From Streptomyces sp. OR43 (GTDB lineage Bacteria; Actinomycetota; Actinomycetes; Streptomycetales; Streptomycetaceae), in the NCBI RefSeq assembly GCF_008042275.1, contig NZ_RDBK01000043.1:1925719-1973225 (forward strand): DNA of 47,507 bases, written 5' to 3'. The translations under genes were made by a program, and so were the position numbers. Under the pieces are notes generated by a model. The model did not search any database. It was given only the letters and a program-made list of their open reading frames with translations, and had not been told where the DNA came from. This document shows, in pieces, positions 35,179 through 42,556 of this stretch (its first letter is position 1; each line of letters starts with the position of its first letter).

Positions 35179-36366
35179 ATGAGTACGAAGGACTTCGTCG
35201 AGAAGGACTACTACAAGGTTCTCGGCGTCCCGAAGGACGCCACCGACGCCGAGATCAAGAAGGCGTACCGGAAGCTCGCCCGCGAGTTCCACCCGGACGC
35301 CAACAAGGGCGACGACAAGGCGGAAGGGCGCTTCAAGGAGATCTCCGAGGCGAACGACGTCCTCGGTGACGCCAAGAAGCGCAAGGAGTACGACGAGGCG
35401 CGCGCCCTGTTCGGCAACGGTGGCTTCCGCGCCGGACCCGGCGGCGCCCAGGGCAACTTCAACTTCGACCTGGGGGACCTCTTCGGAGGTGCCCCGGGCG
35501 GGGGCCAGCAGGGCGGCGCCGGCGGTTTCGGCGGCGGCGGCCTGGGAGATGTCTTCGGCGGCCTCTTCAACCGGGGCGGCACCACCGGCACCCGGGTGCA
35601 GCCCCGCCGCGGCCAGGACATCGAGTCCGAGGTGACGCTCAGCTTCACCGAGGCGGTCGACGGGGCCACGGTCCCGCTGCGGATGTCCAGCCAGGCGCCC
35701 TGCAAGGCGTGTTCCGGCACCGGCGACAAGAACGGCACCCCCAGGGTCTGCCCGACCTGCGTCGGCACCGGCCAGGTCTCGCGCGGCAGCGGCGGCGGCT
35801 TCTCGCTCACCGATCCCTGCGTGGACTGCAAGGGCCGGGGCCTCATCGCCCAGGACCCCTGCGAGGTCTGCAAGGGCAGCGGCCGGGCGAAGTCGTCCCG
35901 CACCATGCAGGTCAGGATCCCGGCGGGCGTCCTCGACGGCCAGCGGATCCGGCTGCGCGGCAAGGGCGCCCCGGGCGAGCGCGGCGGACCGGCCGGCGAT
36001 CTCTACGTCGTCGTCCACGTCGACGCCCACCCGGTCTTCGGCCGCAAGGGCGACAACCTCACGGTCACCGTGCCCGTCACCTTCACGGAGGCGGCGCTCG
36101 GCGGCGAGGTGAAGGTCCCCACGCTCGGCGGACCGCCGGTCACCCTGAAGCTTCCGGCCGGCACACCCGGCGGGCGTACCATGCGGGCCCGGGGCAAGGG
36201 CGCGGTCCGCAAGGACGGCACCCGCGGCGACCTGCTGGTCACCGTCGAGGTGACGGTCCCCACGGACCTGGGCACCGAAGCCCGGGACGCGTTGGAGGCC
36301 TACCGGAAGGCGACCGCGGACCAGGACCCGCGGGCGGAGCTGTTCCAGGCAGCGAAGGGAGCTTGA
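35179..36366 (+). CDS. dnaJ: Chaperone DnaJ
   Basis: Protein of 395 aa. J domain with HPD (REFHPDANKGD), Gly/Phe-rich linker (about residues 80-135), and four zinc motifs CKACSGTG, CPTCVGTG, CVDCKGRG and CEVCKGSG. C-terminal substrate domains follow (VRIPAGVLDGQRIRLRGKG). GGAAGGAGGG ahead of the ATG. It stimulates DnaK ATPase and delivers clients. This is the operon-type DnaJ that begins STKDFVEKDYYKVLGVPKDA. Confidence 0.98.
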   Translation: MSTKDFVEKDYYKVLGVPKDATDAEIKKAYRKLAREFHPDANKGDDKAEGRFKEISEANDVLGDAKKRKEYDEARALFGNGGFRAGPGGAQGNFNFDLGDLFGGAPGGGQQGGAGGFGGGGLGDVFGGLFNRGGTTGTRVQPRRGQDIESEVTLSFTEAVDGATVPLRMSSQAPCKACSGTGDKNGTPRVCPTCVGTGQVSRGSGGGFSLTDPCVDCKGRGLIAQDPCEVCKGSGRAKSSRTMQVRIPAGVLDGQRIRLRGKGAPGERGGPAGDLYVVVHVDAHPVFGRKGDNLTVTVPVTFTEAALGGEVKVPTLGGPPVTLKLPAGTPGGRTMRARGKGAVRKDGTRGDLLVTVEVTVPTDLGTEARDALEAYRKATADQDPRAELFQAAKGA

Positions 36367-36367
36367 G

Positions 36368-36814
36368 GTGGACGGCCGACGACGCAATCCGTACGAACTC
36401 ACCGATGAATCCCCGGTGTACGTGATCTCGATCGCGGCCCAGCTCTCGGGCCTGCATCCGCAGACGCTGCGCCAGTACGACCGCCTCGGCCTCGTCTCGC
36501 CCGACCGTACGGCCGGGCGCGGACGGCGCTACTCGGCCCGCGACATCGAGCTGCTGCGCACCGTGCAGCAGCTGTCGCAGGACGAGGGCATCAACCTGGC
36601 CGGAATCAAGCGCATCATCGAACTGGAGAACCAGGTCGCAGCGCTCCAGCAGCGCGTCGCCGAGCTCTCGGCGGCCGTGGACGGGGCGGCGGTGGCCATG
36701 CAGCAGCGTGAGGCCCAGGTGCACGCCTCGTACCGGCGCGACCTGGTGCCGTATCAGGACGTGCAGCAGACCAGCGCTTTGGTGGTCTGGCGGCCGAAGC
36801 GGCCGAAGGACTGA
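36368..36814 (+). CDS. hspR: Heat-shock repressor HspR (MerR family)
   Basis: Protein of 148 aa. The MerR-type helix-turn-helix lies near residues 20-60 (ISIAAQLSGLHPQTLRQYDR, then LGLVSPDRTAGRGRRYS), followed by a coiled coil (IIELENQVAALQQRVAELSA). GTG start 1 nt after the dnaJ stop. It binds HAIR sites at dnaK and clpB and closes the feedback loop with DnaK. Confidence 0.97.
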   Translation: MDGRRRNPYELTDESPVYVISIAAQLSGLHPQTLRQYDRLGLVSPDRTAGRGRRYSARDIELLRTVQQLSQDEGINLAGIKRIIELENQVAALQQRVAELSAAVDGAAVAMQQREAQVHASYRRDLVPYQDVQQTSALVVWRPKRPKD

Positions 36815-36847
36815 CCGGGGCCCCTTCCCCGAAGAGCCCGTACGAGG

Positions 36848-36882
36848 AGCCCGTCACCCCGGAACGCCGAGGGTGGCGGGCT
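36848..36882 (+). terminator. Terminator of the dnaK operon
   Basis: AGCCCGTCACCC (36848-36859) pairs with GGGTGGCGGGCT (36871-36882) with one G-T, then TCT. Confidence 0.7.
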
Positions 36883-36937
36883 TCTCCGTCGTGCGCGGCG
36901 CCGCGGGCCTCTCCGTTGTGCCTTGCGGTGCGGGGTC

Positions 36938-37921
36938 TCACGCCGTGGGCGGCGGCGCTGGAGGCTCGGCGATGCCGGAGCGGACGAGGAGGGCGCCGAG
37001 ATGGGTGCGGCTGGTGGCGTCGAGGGTCTGCATGAGCTTGGCGATGTGGGCGCGGCAGGTGCGGACGCTGATCCCGAGTGTGCGGGCGACGGCCTCGTCC
37101 TGGTTCCCCTCGATCAGGAGGCGGGCGATGCTCTGCTGGACGGCGGTGACGGGTGTCCCGGGCAGGGCGGTGGGGAGCTGTTGGGCGAAGGGAGTGGCCT
37201 GGGCCCACAGTGTTTCGTACGTCTGGGCGAGGAAGGTGACCAGCGCGGGGTGGCGGATCTCCAGGGCCACGCTGCGGTCGGGTTCGGCGGGGACGTAGGC
37301 GACCGTGCGGTCGAAGATCATGAGGACTTCGATGGCCTGTTCCATGGTGCGGACCTGGAGGAGGCTGCTCGGCAGCTGTCCCAGGTACGCCTTGAGGGCC
37401 GGGCTGTAGCGCGCGGAGTGCTGGTAGATGTGCCGCACCCGAACCCCTCGCTCCACTGTGGGCAGCGTGCCCGACAGGGCCCGTTGCAAATCTTCTCGTG
37501 ACCGGGTGCTTCCGGGCTGAAGGGTGAGGATCTCGTCACGCACACCGCGTGCCGATTCGTTGATGGATGCCTGGACCGTCGAGCGGCCCTTGAGCACGGT
37601 GATGGCGAGGTGCGGTACGTGGTGGTCGAAGGAGACCAGCGGGGCCAGGGCCTTGACCAGGTGGTCGGAGGCGCTTACGTGATCCAGGAGCCCTTGGGCG
37701 ATGGGGTGCAGCAGGTGCGCGAGGGCTGCCGACGGCGGCACGGGGCGCAGAAAGCGGCTGTCGAGCGGATCGGGCACGAGGAGCGCGTTCTCGCTGAGGC
37801 AGGGCAGCGGCGTGGCGGCGGTCCGGGAGACGCGACCGGTGGCCCATGCCTCCGAGTAGACGCTCATCCCCGCGTCGCACACGGCGCGGTCGCTGTGCTC
37901 GTGCGGAGGGACCGTCGTCAT
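36938..37921 (-). CDS. LuxR-type regulator with TrmB/PLD-like sensor region, paralogue C
   Basis: Protein of 327 aa. About residues 95-250 resemble the phospholipase-D-like effector region seen in TrmB-type regulators (ARGVRDEILTLQPGSTRS, GVRVRHIYQHSARYSPALK, LMIFDRTVAYVPAE). The C-terminus is a LuxR helix-turn-helix (SIARLLIEGNQDEAVARTLG, then ISVRTCRAHIAKLM). Its ATG overlaps the stop of the next upstream gene (ATGA), so the two paralogues are co-translated. No PLD catalytic HKD motif is seen, so sensing rather than catalysis is expected. Possible partner of the GEISW peptide locus. Confidence 0.85.
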   Translation of the reverse strand: MTTVPPHEHSDRAVCDAGMSVYSEAWATGRVSRTAATPLPCLSENALLVPDPLDSRFLRPVPPSAALAHLLHPIAQGLLDHVSASDHLVKALAPLVSFDHHVPHLAITVLKGRSTVQASINESARGVRDEILTLQPGSTRSREDLQRALSGTLPTVERGVRVRHIYQHSARYSPALKAYLGQLPSSLLQVRTMEQAIEVLMIFDRTVAYVPAEPDRSVALEIRHPALVTFLAQTYETLWAQATPFAQQLPTALPGTPVTAVQQSIARLLIEGNQDEAVARTLGISVRTCRAHIAKLMQTLDATSRTHLGALLVRSGIAEPPAPPPTA

Positions 37922-38898
37922 ACGGGAGTGCGATCGGCGAATCCGGACTGGGCGAGGAGGGCGCCCAGTTGGGTGCGGCTGGTGGCGTTGAAGGTCTGCA
38001 TGAGTTTGGCGATGTGCGTACGGCAGGTGCGGACGCTGATGCCGAGTTTGCGGGCCACCACCTGGTCGGTGTGACCTTCGACGAGGAGGCGCGCGATGCT
38101 GAGCTGGACCGCGGTGACGGCGGCGCCCGGAGGAGGCGGCTGCAGCGGTTCGGTGAGTGGGGTGGCCTCGGCCCACAGGACCTCGTACACCTGGATCAGG
38201 TATCGGACGAGCGCGGGGTGACGGATCTCCAGGGCCACGTCGCGCCTGGGGTTGGCGGGGATGAAGGCCACGGTGCGGTCGAAGATGAAGAGCCGCTCGA
38301 CGGTCTGCTCGATGGTGCGGACCTGGATATGCCCGGGTGGCAGCTCGGCCAGATAGGTCTTGAGCGTCGGGCTGTAGCGCGCCGGGTGTTGGTAGATGTG
38401 GCGCAGCGTGGCGCCGCGATCGACCGTGGACAAGGCGCGTGCCAGTGCCTTCTTGAGTTGTTCAGCCGGGCGGCTGCTCCCCGGCTGAAGGGTGAGGATT
38501 TCTTCCTGCGCACTGTCCAAGGCGTTCTGAATGGCCGTCTCGATCAGCGGGATGCCTTCGAGGACGGTGATGGAGAGGTTGGGGTCGGTGCTGGCGACGG
38601 AAGCCAGCGGAGCCAGTGAATCCGCGAGCGCGGCGGAGAGCCTGATGCGCTCGTGAATCTCCCGTATGACGGGCTGCAGCAGGTGGGCGAGGGCCGCGGA
38701 CGGTGGCACCGGCCGGATCCATTCGCTGTCCTGGGGGTCCGGGTGCACGAGTGCCAACTCCAGCAGACACGGTGCGGGCTGCAGCGCCGTCCGGGGTATC
38801 CGTCCTGCGCGGAGGGCTTCGGTGTACACCGTGACGGCCGCGTCGCACAGGTGGCGGTCCCCGTGCGCATGCGCCGGTGTGTCCTCATCCCTGCCCAT
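37918..38898 (-). CDS. LuxR-type regulator with TrmB/PLD-like sensor region, paralogue B
   Basis: Protein of 326 aa, clearly homologous along its length to both flanking regulators: EEILTLQPGSSRPAEQL, LRHIYQHPARYSPTLKTY, LFIFDRTVAFIPANPRRDVA, and a helix-turn-helix SIARLLVEGHTDQVVARKLG / ISVRTCRTHIAKLMQTFNAT. ATG preceded by GGGGGGT. First gene of a two-gene operon with paralogue C. Tandem duplication is the simplest origin. Ligand and targets unknown. Confidence 0.85.
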   Translation of the reverse strand: MGRDEDTPAHAHGDRHLCDAAVTVYTEALRAGRIPRTALQPAPCLLELALVHPDPQDSEWIRPVPPSAALAHLLQPVIREIHERIRLSAALADSLAPLASVASTDPNLSITVLEGIPLIETAIQNALDSAQEEILTLQPGSSRPAEQLKKALARALSTVDRGATLRHIYQHPARYSPTLKTYLAELPPGHIQVRTIEQTVERLFIFDRTVAFIPANPRRDVALEIRHPALVRYLIQVYEVLWAEATPLTEPLQPPPPGAAVTAVQLSIARLLVEGHTDQVVARKLGISVRTCRTHIAKLMQTFNATSRTQLGALLAQSGFADRTPV

Positions 38899-39082
38899 TC
38901 GTGACCCCCCACTTTTGGCAGTGCATCAAGATGACGGTGGTGGAAGCGTAGTCCTCGGGCCAGTGTGGACCTGTCGGGGGAGCCGGGAACTCCCCCGGCT
39001 GATCAGAAGGGCGCGGCCACGCTTCTCCCCCGTTGCGTGGCTGCGCCTCCGGCCCGGGGGGCGGGGATCTGCTGGGGTCGTT

Positions 39083-39119
39083 CCCGGTCAGGAGTCCTGA
39101 TCAAGGATTCCTGACCGGG
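39083..39119 (-). terminator. Hairpin at the 3' end of regulator A
   Basis: Perfect 11-bp inverted repeat CCCGGTCAGGA / TCCTGACCGGG. The right arm lies within the last codons of the gene at 39088-40071. Confidence 0.6.
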
Positions 39120-40071
39120 CTATCAGGTAGCCGAGTTGGGCGCGGCTGGTGCTGCCCAGCACGGCGGACAGCTTGGCGACGTGAGCGCGGCAGGTGCGGA
39201 CGTTCATGCCCAGCCGGCGGGCTATCGAATCGTCCACATGGCCCTCGACCAGAAGCTGGGCGATGGAGCGCTGTACGCCGCTGATGCCCTTGGGCGCCGG
39301 ATCGTACGGCAGCGCGCCCAACAAGGGCGATGCGCGATTCCAGAGCTGCTCGAACACCGTGATCAAGTACTCGACCAGTCCGGGATGGCGCAGTTCGAGC
39401 GCTATCTGGTCGTCGTTGCTGGCGGGAATGAAGGCCACGGTGCGGTCGAAGACGATCAGGCGCGCGATGAGTTCTTCGAGCGTCCGGATCTCTACTTTGC
39501 CCTCGGCCATGCGTTCCGCGTAGGCGAGGGTGCCTTGGCTGTGCCGGACGGTGTGCTGGTACAGGGTGCGCATGCCAACCCCCCGGTCCACCACCAGCAG
39601 TCCGCGCTCCAGGCCTTCTCGCAGGCGGTCCTCACCGCGATCTCCTCCTGGCTGGACCGTGAGGACCTCGGTGCGGCATTCAGCCGTGGCCAGGTCCAGC
39701 GCTGCGTTGATGCGATGCTTCCCCTCCAGCACCGTGATGGCGTGGGTGATGGGGGGATCCTGTGCGCTGATGTCCATGAACGGTTCGAATGATTCGGCCA
39801 GTTCGAGGGACCGGCGCCGGCGTTCCTGGATCTCGCGCTCGATGGGGTGGAGCCGCTGCGCGAGTGCGGCGGACGGCGGGAGAGGGCGCAGCCAGTCGGG
39901 GTCGTCAGGATCCGGATGCAGGAGGGCGAAGTCCATCAGGCAGGGGGCCGGAGCCACTTCGGCTCGGGATATGCGCCCTGAACGCAGCGCGCTGGCGTAG
40001 AGGTGTGCTCCGTCGGCGCACAGTTCGGTGATCCCGTGACGATGTGTCTCTTCTGCCTTGTTTGTTGCCAT
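39088..40071 (-). CDS. LuxR-type regulator with TrmB/PLD-like sensor region, paralogue A
   Basis: Protein of 327 aa from ATG 40071 (GGGGGGTGTAG upstream). It has the same layout as its two neighbours: ECRTEVLTVQPGGDRGED, GVGMRTLYQHTVRHSQGTLA, LIVFDRTVAFIPASNDDQIA, and a helix-turn-helix SIAQLLVEGHVDDSIARRLG / MNVRTCRAHVAKLSAVLGST. It is divergent from the GEISW peptide gene, sharing a 110-nt promoter region with a perfect dyad, so it is the best candidate to control the peptide operon. Confidence 0.87.
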   Translation of the reverse strand: MATNKAEETHRHGITELCADGAHLYASALRSGRISRAEVAPAPCLMDFALLHPDPDDPDWLRPLPPSAALAQRLHPIEREIQERRRRSLELAESFEPFMDISAQDPPITHAITVLEGKHRINAALDLATAECRTEVLTVQPGGDRGEDRLREGLERGLLVVDRGVGMRTLYQHTVRHSQGTLAYAERMAEGKVEIRTLEELIARLIVFDRTVAFIPASNDDQIALELRHPGLVEYLITVFEQLWNRASPLLGALPYDPAPKGISGVQRSIAQLLVEGHVDDSIARRLGMNVRTCRAHVAKLSAVLGSTSRAQLGYLIARSGILDQDS

Positions 40072-40086
40072 ATCTACACCCCCCAG

Positions 40087-40106
40087 GTTCCTGAACATGC
40101 AGGAAC
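40087..40106. promoter_or_regulatory. Perfect dyad between regulator A and the peptide gene
   Basis: GTTCCTG-AACATG-CAGGAAC, a 20-nt perfect inverted repeat 16 nt upstream of the regulator start and about 75 nt upstream of the peptide gene. Likely operator or autoregulatory site. Confidence 0.6.
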
Positions 40107-40181
40107 ATGATGCATCGACTCGGTGGTGTTCGTGTGCCCAGGTGAGACATCGTCTTAGGTGCGGGGGAGAAGAATCCACAA

Positions 40182-40439
40182 GTGAGGACGAAGCCGACTA
40201 TGTATAAGCGAATGCTTCGCTCGGCGCTTGCCGTCTCATTCGTCGCGGCAATGGGCTTTGCCGTCCTGGCGAGCGGCGATGAGATCAGCTGGAGTGCCGA
40301 GGCGGCAGCCGGGCCCGGCGAGATCAGCTGGAGCATCGAGGCTGCGAGCTCACCCGGTGAGATCAGCTGGTTTGCCCAGGCGCCGAAGACGGCTGGTGAG
40401 ATCAGTTGGGCACCCGTTTCCGACCGCGCGGGCGCCTGA
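40182..40439 (+). CDS. Secreted repeat peptide with four GEISW units
   Basis: Peptide of 85 aa from GTG 40182 (GGGGGAGAAG upstream), or 79 aa from ATG 40200. N-terminus: a Sec-type signal (KRMLRSALAVSFVAAMGFAV, cleavage near VLASG). The remainder is four 13-residue repeats: GDEISWSAEAAAG, PGEISWSIEAASS, PGEISWFAQAPKT, AGEISWAPVSDRA. Glu-Ile-Ser-Trp is invariant and there is no Cys. The next gene starts 1 nt after the stop. It could be a multi-copy peptide precursor (signal or modified peptide) or a small cell-surface repeat protein. No known family is recognised. Confidence 0.85.
   Translation: MRTKPTMYKRMLRSALAVSFVAAMGFAVLASGDEISWSAEAAAGPGEISWSIEAASSPGEISWFAQAPKTAGEISWAPVSDRAGA
40275..40430 (+). 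repeat. 39-nt in-frame repeat, four units
   Basis: GAGATCAG(C/T)TGG starts at 40281, 40320, 40359 and 40398, exactly 39 nt apart. The DNA between the motifs has diverged freely, so the EISW codons appear to be under selection. Confidence 0.92.
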
Positions 40440-40440
40440 C

Positions 40441-40761
40441 ATGACTACGCCGCCGGACGACCGGACCTTCCGGCGCGAGATGGCAACCGCCTATCGCTCA
40501 GGGTGGCATTTCATCGACCTCGTCACGGCACTCCCCCACCGTGGTGATTCGTTGATGGTCACTCTGTTCGGTGACCCGGTCGTCGTCGCCCGTGAGGACG
40601 ACGGTGAACTCCGCGCCTACCGGTGCCTCCGCAAGCCCCGCGGAGCGCCGCAGCCCGTGCGCTGTGCCATTCGGTACGACATGATCTTTGTGAACCTCGC
40701 TCAGCGTGACCACCAGCTGTTCGAGCCCGAAACCATCTCCGCCACCCCCCGCAGTGCCTGA
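40441..40761 (+). CDS. Short Rieske-like protein lacking the [2Fe-2S] ligands
   Basis: Protein of 106 aa. Text such as SGWHFIDLVTALPHRGDSLM, VTLFGDPVVVAREDDGELRA and YRCLRKPRGAPQ follows the N-terminal strands of Rieske oxygenase domains (...GDPVVVVRDEDGEVRAF.NVCRHRGA...). The CxH pair is replaced (CLRKP), and the second C-x2-H with its glycine loop is absent: the sequence jumps to VRCAIRYDMIFVNL, like the end of a Rieske domain. It would not hold a normal cluster. It is coupled to the GEISW peptide gene (1-nt gap), suggesting a binding or accessory role for the peptide (inference). Confidence 0.7.
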   Translation: MTTPPDDRTFRREMATAYRSGWHFIDLVTALPHRGDSLMVTLFGDPVVVAREDDGELRAYRCLRKPRGAPQPVRCAIRYDMIFVNLAQRDHQLFEPETISATPRSA

Positions 40762-40801
40762 GCGATCCCCCGTCGTACCACGTCGCTCAGACACTCCCCC
40801 A

Positions 40802-40844
40802 CACAACGGCGCCACCGTGACCTGAACACGGTGGCGCCGTTGTG
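40802..40844 (+). terminator. Terminator of the peptide operon
   Basis: Perfect 18-bp stem CACAACGGCGCCACCGTG with a 7-nt loop, followed by CTTCTCC. Confidence 0.9.
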
Positions 40845-40955
40845 CTTCTCCCGGAGACATTCCGGTCGGAGCGGCACAGAAGGTGTCGAAATTCGCCTCT
40901 GTGTGGGTGGGGCCACGGTCCTCCATGCTCCGCCCTTCCACCACGAGGGTCATTC

Positions 40956-41828
40956 ATGAGCGGACACAAGGTCGACAAACAACCCGGCCGGCGCGGAGGT
41001 GACGGCGATGCCGCCTACCTCGACAAGACGTTGCTCCACCGCGAGGTGGAGGTCTCCTTCGACGACTCGGTGAACGGGAAGGCTTTTCTGGCGGTGTTGC
41101 TGAGGGCCGCCGCCGCGGCGTTCGGCGTGCTTCTCCTCTTCGGCTTCGCCGGGCTCATCACCCTGGCCGGCGATCCACGGAGCGGCCTCGGAATCATGGG
41201 CATCGGCCTGCAGATCGCCATGATCGCCTTCGTCGCCGTGTTCCTGGCGTCGAGGATCGCCGAACCGGTCGGGGAGTGGCGGGTGCTGCTGGCCGGCCGG
41301 GCGACGCACGCCGAATCCGCGTACGCCGAGATCGCGAGGGTCGTCCGGGAGCGCCGGCTGCCGGTGGTGCCGGTGTTCCGCCGTATCCGCGGCGGGGGCG
41401 AGCACTCCCGGGTGACCCACCGGATGGTGCTCCGGGACGGGAGTTACGTCGCCTACCTCTCGGTGTTCGCCTATGGCACCAGCCTCTATCTGGGCTGGGT
41501 GATGTGGCGCAACCGGCGCGGCACCGAACTCGTCGCGCAGTTCGTCTCCGACTTCGTCCGGGGCCTCGGCGGCACCGACATGGAGAAGGTCATGATGCGG
41601 ACCGAGCCGCCGCGCGCCCTGCGGGAGGCCCTGCACGCCGCCGCCCGGGAGGGCATGTACGCCGCCGTGGACGGGCGCACGGTCGCCGTCGGACCGGTCT
41701 TCCCGCACGGTCTTCCGCAGATCGAGGAGGAGGCCGCGGCCTCCCTCCCGGTCCAGTCGCAGGCGCCCGCGCCCATGGCGCCGCCGCCCGTGCCGCCGCG
41801 CCGGCCCTGGGCGGGCGGTGGCAGCTGA
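40956..41828 (+). CDS. Membrane protein of unknown function
   Basis: Protein of 290 aa from ATG 40956 (GAGGGT upstream). A charged N-terminus precedes two membrane helices (AFLAVLLRAAAAAFGVLLLF; GIMGIGLQIAMIAFVAVFLA). A cytosolic-type domain follows with RLPVVPVFRRIRGGGEHSRV and DGSYVAYLSVFAYGTSLYLG, then a Pro-rich C-terminal tail (APMAPPPVPPRRPW). No catalytic motif. It has its own terminator at 41846-41873 and is not clearly linked to its neighbours. Confidence 0.8.
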   Translation: MSGHKVDKQPGRRGGDGDAAYLDKTLLHREVEVSFDDSVNGKAFLAVLLRAAAAAFGVLLLFGFAGLITLAGDPRSGLGIMGIGLQIAMIAFVAVFLASRIAEPVGEWRVLLAGRATHAESAYAEIARVVRERRLPVVPVFRRIRGGGEHSRVTHRMVLRDGSYVAYLSVFAYGTSLYLGWVMWRNRRGTELVAQFVSDFVRGLGGTDMEKVMMRTEPPRALREALHAAAREGMYAAVDGRTVAVGPVFPHGLPQIEEEAAASLPVQSQAPAPMAPPPVPPRRPWAGGGS

Positions 41829-41845
41829 CGGCGGGCGCGGGGCCG

Positions 41846-41873
41846 CCGGGCCCCTGGTCCGGTAGGGGCCCGG
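41846..41873 (+). terminator. Hairpin terminator
   Basis: Perfect 10-bp stem CCGGGCCCCT / AGGGGCCCGG with an 8-nt loop, between converging genes. Confidence 0.75.
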
Positions 41874-41922
41874 GAGTGGTGCCGCACCCCGGCGTCGGGC
41901 GCCGGGTCCGAAACCTGAGCGG

Positions 41923-42327
41923 TCAGCCGTGGCCGAGCGCCCGGTCCAGGCTGATCTCGATGACGACGCGGTCCGGGTTCGGTGAGGGCGTGCGCGCGTA
42001 GCGCTCCGTGTGGCGGCGTACCGCCGTCTCGACCCTGTCCTGCTCCGTACGCACCCGCGCGACGCCCTCCAGGGTCGCCCAGCGGGCCCGGTGCACCTGG
42101 CAGGCCGCGACGCGGGCGCCGTCCGGGCCCGCGGCCAGGATGTTGGCGACCTTGCGGCTGTTCTTGTTGGTGATGATGCGGGCGAGGCCGGCCTCGGGGT
42201 CGTACGTCACGCACACCGGGACCACGTGCGGGGTGCCGTCCGGGCGGGGTGTCGTGAGGGTGCACAGATGGGACTCGCGCCAGAAGGCGAGGTACTCCGG
42301 GCCGGGATTGCGTACGTCGACTGCCAT
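41923..42327 (-). CDS. Pyridoxamine 5'-phosphate oxidase-like flavin/F420-binding protein
   Basis: Protein of 134 aa with the split-barrel pattern: SHLCTLTTPRPDGTPHVVPV then IITNKNSRKVANILAAGPDG. Actinobacterial members often use F420 or FMN to reduce small molecules. A single-domain cytosolic enzyme; substrate unknown. It is divergent from clpB. Confidence 0.87.
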   Translation of the reverse strand: MAVDVRNPGPEYLAFWRESHLCTLTTPRPDGTPHVVPVCVTYDPEAGLARIITNKNSRKVANILAAGPDGARVAACQVHRARWATLEGVARVRTEQDRVETAVRRHTERYARTPSPNPDRVVIEISLDRALGHG

Positions 42328-42470
42328 GGCGCCAGCCTAGGCAGCCCCGGGGCCGGCTGCGGTGGCGGGCGGGGGGAGCGGCCGGTTCACTCGGAGCGGA
42401 AGGCCGGAGCGGAAGGGGCAGAGGGGAAGGGTGGGAGCGGAAGAGAGGCCCGAAGGGCGCCCGGTTTCGC

Positions 42471-42491
42471 CTTGAGTGGAATAGACACAAC
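42471..42491. promoter_or_regulatory. HAIR-like HspR site upstream of clpB
   Basis: CTTGAGT-GGAATAG-ACACAAC: the left half-site matches the HAIR consensus exactly, the right half differs at two positions. It lies 66 nt before clpB. Confidence 0.75.
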
Positions 42492-42556
42492 TTTGTGCAC
42501 GTTGACCGTGTCAGTAATGAGGACGGGCCAGTCATCGCAAGGAGGAGAGAGCACAC

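Noticed and set aside
36938..40071. Phospholipase D enzymes
   Set aside because: The region resembles a PLD/TrmB-like fold, but no HKD catalytic motif is present and a DNA-binding domain is attached.
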